DNA of 7,462 bases from Deltaproteobacteria bacterium (GTDB lineage: Bacteria > Bdellovibrionota > UBA1018 > UBA923): the NCBI GenBank assembly GCA_016194795.1, contig JACQAX010000086.1:1-7462 (forward strand). The letters are read 5' to 3'. Below the pieces are notes generated by a model. That model was given only the letters and a program-made list of their open reading frames with translations. It was not told the DNA's origin and ran no database searches. The position numbers were made by a program, and so were the translations under genes. Numbering within the stretch: position 1 is the first letter of the stretch; each line of letters opens with the position of its first letter. Shown piece after piece: positions 5,441 to 7,462 of this stretch.

Positions 5441-7210
5441 ATGCCGGAAACGAAGAAAATCGCCGAGTTCGAGGAACGTGAGATCACCAACGAGCTGGAT
5501 ACGATGCGCCACAGCTGCGCGCACATCATGGCTCACGCGGTAAAGCGCCTTTACCCGCAGGCAAAGTTCGGTATCGGCCCGACCATCGAGGACGGCTTCT
5601 ACTACGACATCGACCTCGACGTGCAGCTCACGCCCGAAGACCTGCCGCGCATCGAAGAAGAGATGAAGAAGATCATCGCCGAGAACAACGCCTTCGAGCG
5701 CTCGGAGCTCACGGCGGCCGAAGCCAGCGAGTATTTCAAGAAGCTCGGCCAGGACTACAAGGTCGAGATCATCCGCGACATCGGCGGTCCCGTGTGGAGC
5801 CTGTATAAGGAAGGCGACTTCGTCGACCTCTGCCGCGGCCCGCACGTCGGAAAATCCGGCTGGGTGAAGTTCTTCAAGCTCCTGAACCTCGCCGGCGCCT
5901 ACTGGCGCGGCAACCAGAAAAACAAGCAGATGCAGCGCATCTACGGCACCTGCTTCAAGACGGAAAAGCAGCTCAAAGACTATCTGTTCATGATCGAAGA
6001 GGCCAAGAAGCGCGACCACCGCAAGCTTGGCACCGAGCTCGATCTGTTCAGCTTCGATCCCGTGGCTCCGGGCAGCCCGTTCTTCCACCCGAAGGGCGCG
6101 GTCGTCTACAACCGCCTCCAGAAATACATCCGTGATCTCTACGTGCCGTTCAACTACCAGGAGATCATCACGCCGCAGATCATGGACGTGTCGCTCTGGC
6201 ACAAGTCGGGCCACTACGAGAACTACAAAGAGAACATGTTCTTCACCGAGGCCGAAGAGCGCGAGTTCGCCGTCAAGCCGATGAACTGCCCGGCCTCGAC
6301 GTTCGTCTACGCGTCGAGCCGCCGCAGCTATCGCGAGCTGCCGCTGCGTCTTGCCGACTTCGGCCGCCTGCACCGCTACGAGCCGAGCGGCGCGCTCGCC
6401 GGCCTTACGCGCGTGCGCACGTTCTGCCAGGACGACGCGCACGTCTTCTGCACGCCCGACCAGATCGAGGCCGAGATCACGAATCTGATGGAGATGATCC
6501 TCAAGACCTACGACATGTTCGGCTTCACCGACGTGAAGGTCTTCCTGTCGACGCGCCCGGAAAAACGCGTGGGCTCGGACGAGGTCTGGGACAAAGCCGA
6601 AAAGGGCCTCGAGCAGGCGCTGAAGAACAACCAGAAAGAATACAAGGTCAACGCCGGCGACGGCGCCTTCTACGGGCCAAAGATCGACTTCATCGTCCAC
6701 GACGCGCTCAAGCGCCAGTGGCAGCTGGGCACGATCCAGCTCGACTTCAACATGCCCGAGCGCTTCGACCTCAAGTACATCGGCGCCGACAACTCGTTCC
6801 ACCGCCCCGTGATGGTCCATCGCGCGGTCTTCGGCTCGATCGAGCGCTTCATGGGCGTGATCATCGAGCACTATGCAGGAGCGTTCCCGTTCTGGCTGGC
6901 GCCCGTGCAGGCCGTCGTCATCCCGATCGCGCCCGACTTCGAGAAGTACTGCTCGGACTTCGTGACCGAGCTCAAAAAGCGCGGAATCCGCGCCGAGCTC
7001 GACGCGCGCAACGAGAGCATGGGCCTGAAGACGCGCGAGCTGCAGATGCAGAAGGTTCCGATGATGGTCGTCGCGGGCGCCCGCGAGGTCGAAGCCGGCA
7101 CGTTCTCGGTGCGCAAGTACTCCGAGAAGGCGAGCGCCACGATGTCGAAGAGCGACCTGCTCAAGCACATCGACGAGCTCGAGGCCGTCGGTCAGCCCTA
7201 TGCCAAGTAA
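5441..7210 (+). CDS. thrS: Threonyl-tRNA synthetase lacking the N-terminal TGS domain
   Basis: This class II synthetase charges tRNA-Thr in the cytosol. The 589-residue protein has the editing domain (about 20-185), with H24/H28 in HSCAH and C131/H135 in CRGPH matching the E. coli editing site. The catalytic core (about 195-480) has zinc ligands C283, H334 and H460 (E. coli C334, H385, H511), motif 2 R312, and motif 3 R469 in GSIERF. The anticodon-binding domain runs from about 485 to 585. Compared with E. coli (642 residues), some 50 N-terminal residues, essentially the TGS domain, are missing. An in-frame TAG at 5429-5431 rules out an upstream extension, and the preceding DNA is only 87 bases long. 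The usual MNCPGH reads MNCPAS. No proper ribosome binding site precedes the ATG; AAAGG lies about 18 bases away. The HD-domain gene overlaps its end by 11 bases. Confidence 0.97.
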   Translation: MPETKKIAEFEEREITNELDTMRHSCAHIMAHAVKRLYPQAKFGIGPTIEDGFYYDIDLDVQLTPEDLPRIEEEMKKIIAENNAFERSELTAAEASEYFKKLGQDYKVEIIRDIGGPVWSLYKEGDFVDLCRGPHVGKSGWVKFFKLLNLAGAYWRGNQKNKQMQRIYGTCFKTEKQLKDYLFMIEEAKKRDHRKLGTELDLFSFDPVAPGSPFFHPKGAVVYNRLQKYIRDLYVPFNYQEIITPQIMDVSLWHKSGHYENYKENMFFTEAEEREFAVKPMNCPASTFVYASSRRSYRELPLRLADFGRLHRYEPSGALAGLTRVRTFCQDDAHVFCTPDQIEAEITNLMEMILKTYDMFGFTDVKVFLSTRPEKRVGSDEVWDKAEKGLEQALKNNQKEYKVNAGDGAFYGPKIDFIVHDALKRQWQLGTIQLDFNMPERFDLKYIGADNSFHRPVMVHRAVFGSIERFMGVIIEHYAGAFPFWLAPVQAVVIPIAPDFEKYCSDFVTELKKRGIRAELDARNESMGLKTRELQMQKVPMMVVAGAREVEAGTFSVRKYSEKASATMSKSDLLKHIDELEAVGQPYAK

Positions 7211-7462
7211 GGGCCGGCTGCGCTGGGGCCAGATCTACGACAACATCTACGGCTTCATCCGCCTCACCACGACTGAAGAGGCGATCATCAACTCGCCGTA
7301 CTACCAGCGGCTGAGGTGGATCAAGCAGCTGGGCTTCGCGACCTATATTTTCGACGGCGCCGAGCACACGCGCTTCGCGCACGCGATCGGGGCGATGCAT
7401 TCGGCCGACCAGATGGTGCGGTCGATTGGAAGGGCTGTAGCCGACGATAAATTGTTCGACAC
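7200..7462 (+). CDS. HD-domain phosphohydrolase (dGTPase/SAMHD1-like family), N-terminal part only
   Basis: Only the first 87 codons are in the window. The N-terminus matches HD-superfamily phosphohydrolases related to deoxynucleoside triphosphohydrolases. YYQRLRWIKQLG (34-45) is followed by HTRFAHAIGAMH (56-67), the counterpart of the family's HTRFEHSLGV motif, in which H61 would be the first metal-ligand histidine. The defining HD pair and the later aspartate lie beyond the edge. ATG 7200 overlaps the last 11 bases of thrS, with no strong ribosome binding site, so it is probably translated by coupling and co-transcribed with thrS. The substrate could be dNTPs or another nucleotide; the visible part does not decide. 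Confidence 0.85.
   Translation, partial: MPSKGRLRWGQIYDNIYGFIRLTTTEEAIINSPYYQRLRWIKQLGFATYIFDGAEHTRFAHAIGAMHSADQMVRSIGRAVADDKLFD

Noticed and set aside
4514..7168. An 884-codon open frame on the minus strand running antisense through all of thrS.
   Set aside because: thrS on the other strand is a clear conserved gene. The antisense frame is open because of high-GC codon bias and its translation is low-complexity. Only the part from ATG 5353 onward is a real gene.

Overview
This is a high-GC bacterial chromosomal window, lower in GC around 2550-4400. It encodes housekeeping and cell-envelope functions. Two predicted outer-membrane-type lipoproteins, an exported lytic transglycosylase and a sigma-54-like promoter point to a Gram-negative bacterium, possibly of the deltaproteobacterial/Bdellovibrionota/Myxococcota type. 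That placement is an inference from gene content and style, not a proven assignment. I see no mobile element, tRNA, rRNA or CRISPR array.

Minus strand, in transcription order from the right: a frameshifted lipoprotein gene (5353-4441); a RimI-type N-acetyltransferase (4409-3915); a second, unrelated lipoprotein (3819-3289) behind a sigma-54-like site and a 5' hairpin; then a candidate terminator hairpin and a good sigma-70 promoter. Next comes a tightly packed unit: a lytic transglycosylase (3192-2542), queD (2519-2145), queC (2140-1412), a DUF366-like gene broken by a frameshift (1415-890), and pheA, the chorismate mutase/prephenate dehydratase (924 to beyond the left edge). Genes in this last unit overlap or are separated by only a few to about 22 bases, so they are probably co-transcribed. 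queD and queC make preQ0, the precursor of queuosine; the DUF366-like gene beside them may be linked to that pathway.

Plus strand, divergent from the lipoprotein at 5353: thrS (5441-7210), which encodes a threonyl-tRNA synthetase without the N-terminal TGS domain, followed with an 11-base overlap by the start of an HD-domain phosphohydrolase (7200 to the right edge).

I did not find a clearly new multi-gene system. The points most worth a second look are the DUF366-like gene in the queuosine cluster and its frameshift, the TGS-less ThrRS, the sigma-54-like promoter with its hairpin in front of the small lipoprotein, and the apparently near-leaderless sigma-70 promoter of the transglycosylase-queDC-pheA unit. 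Two genes each appear to carry one extra base, so assembly or sequencing error must be excluded before calling either a pseudogene. There is no gene-free stretch longer than about 100 bases.
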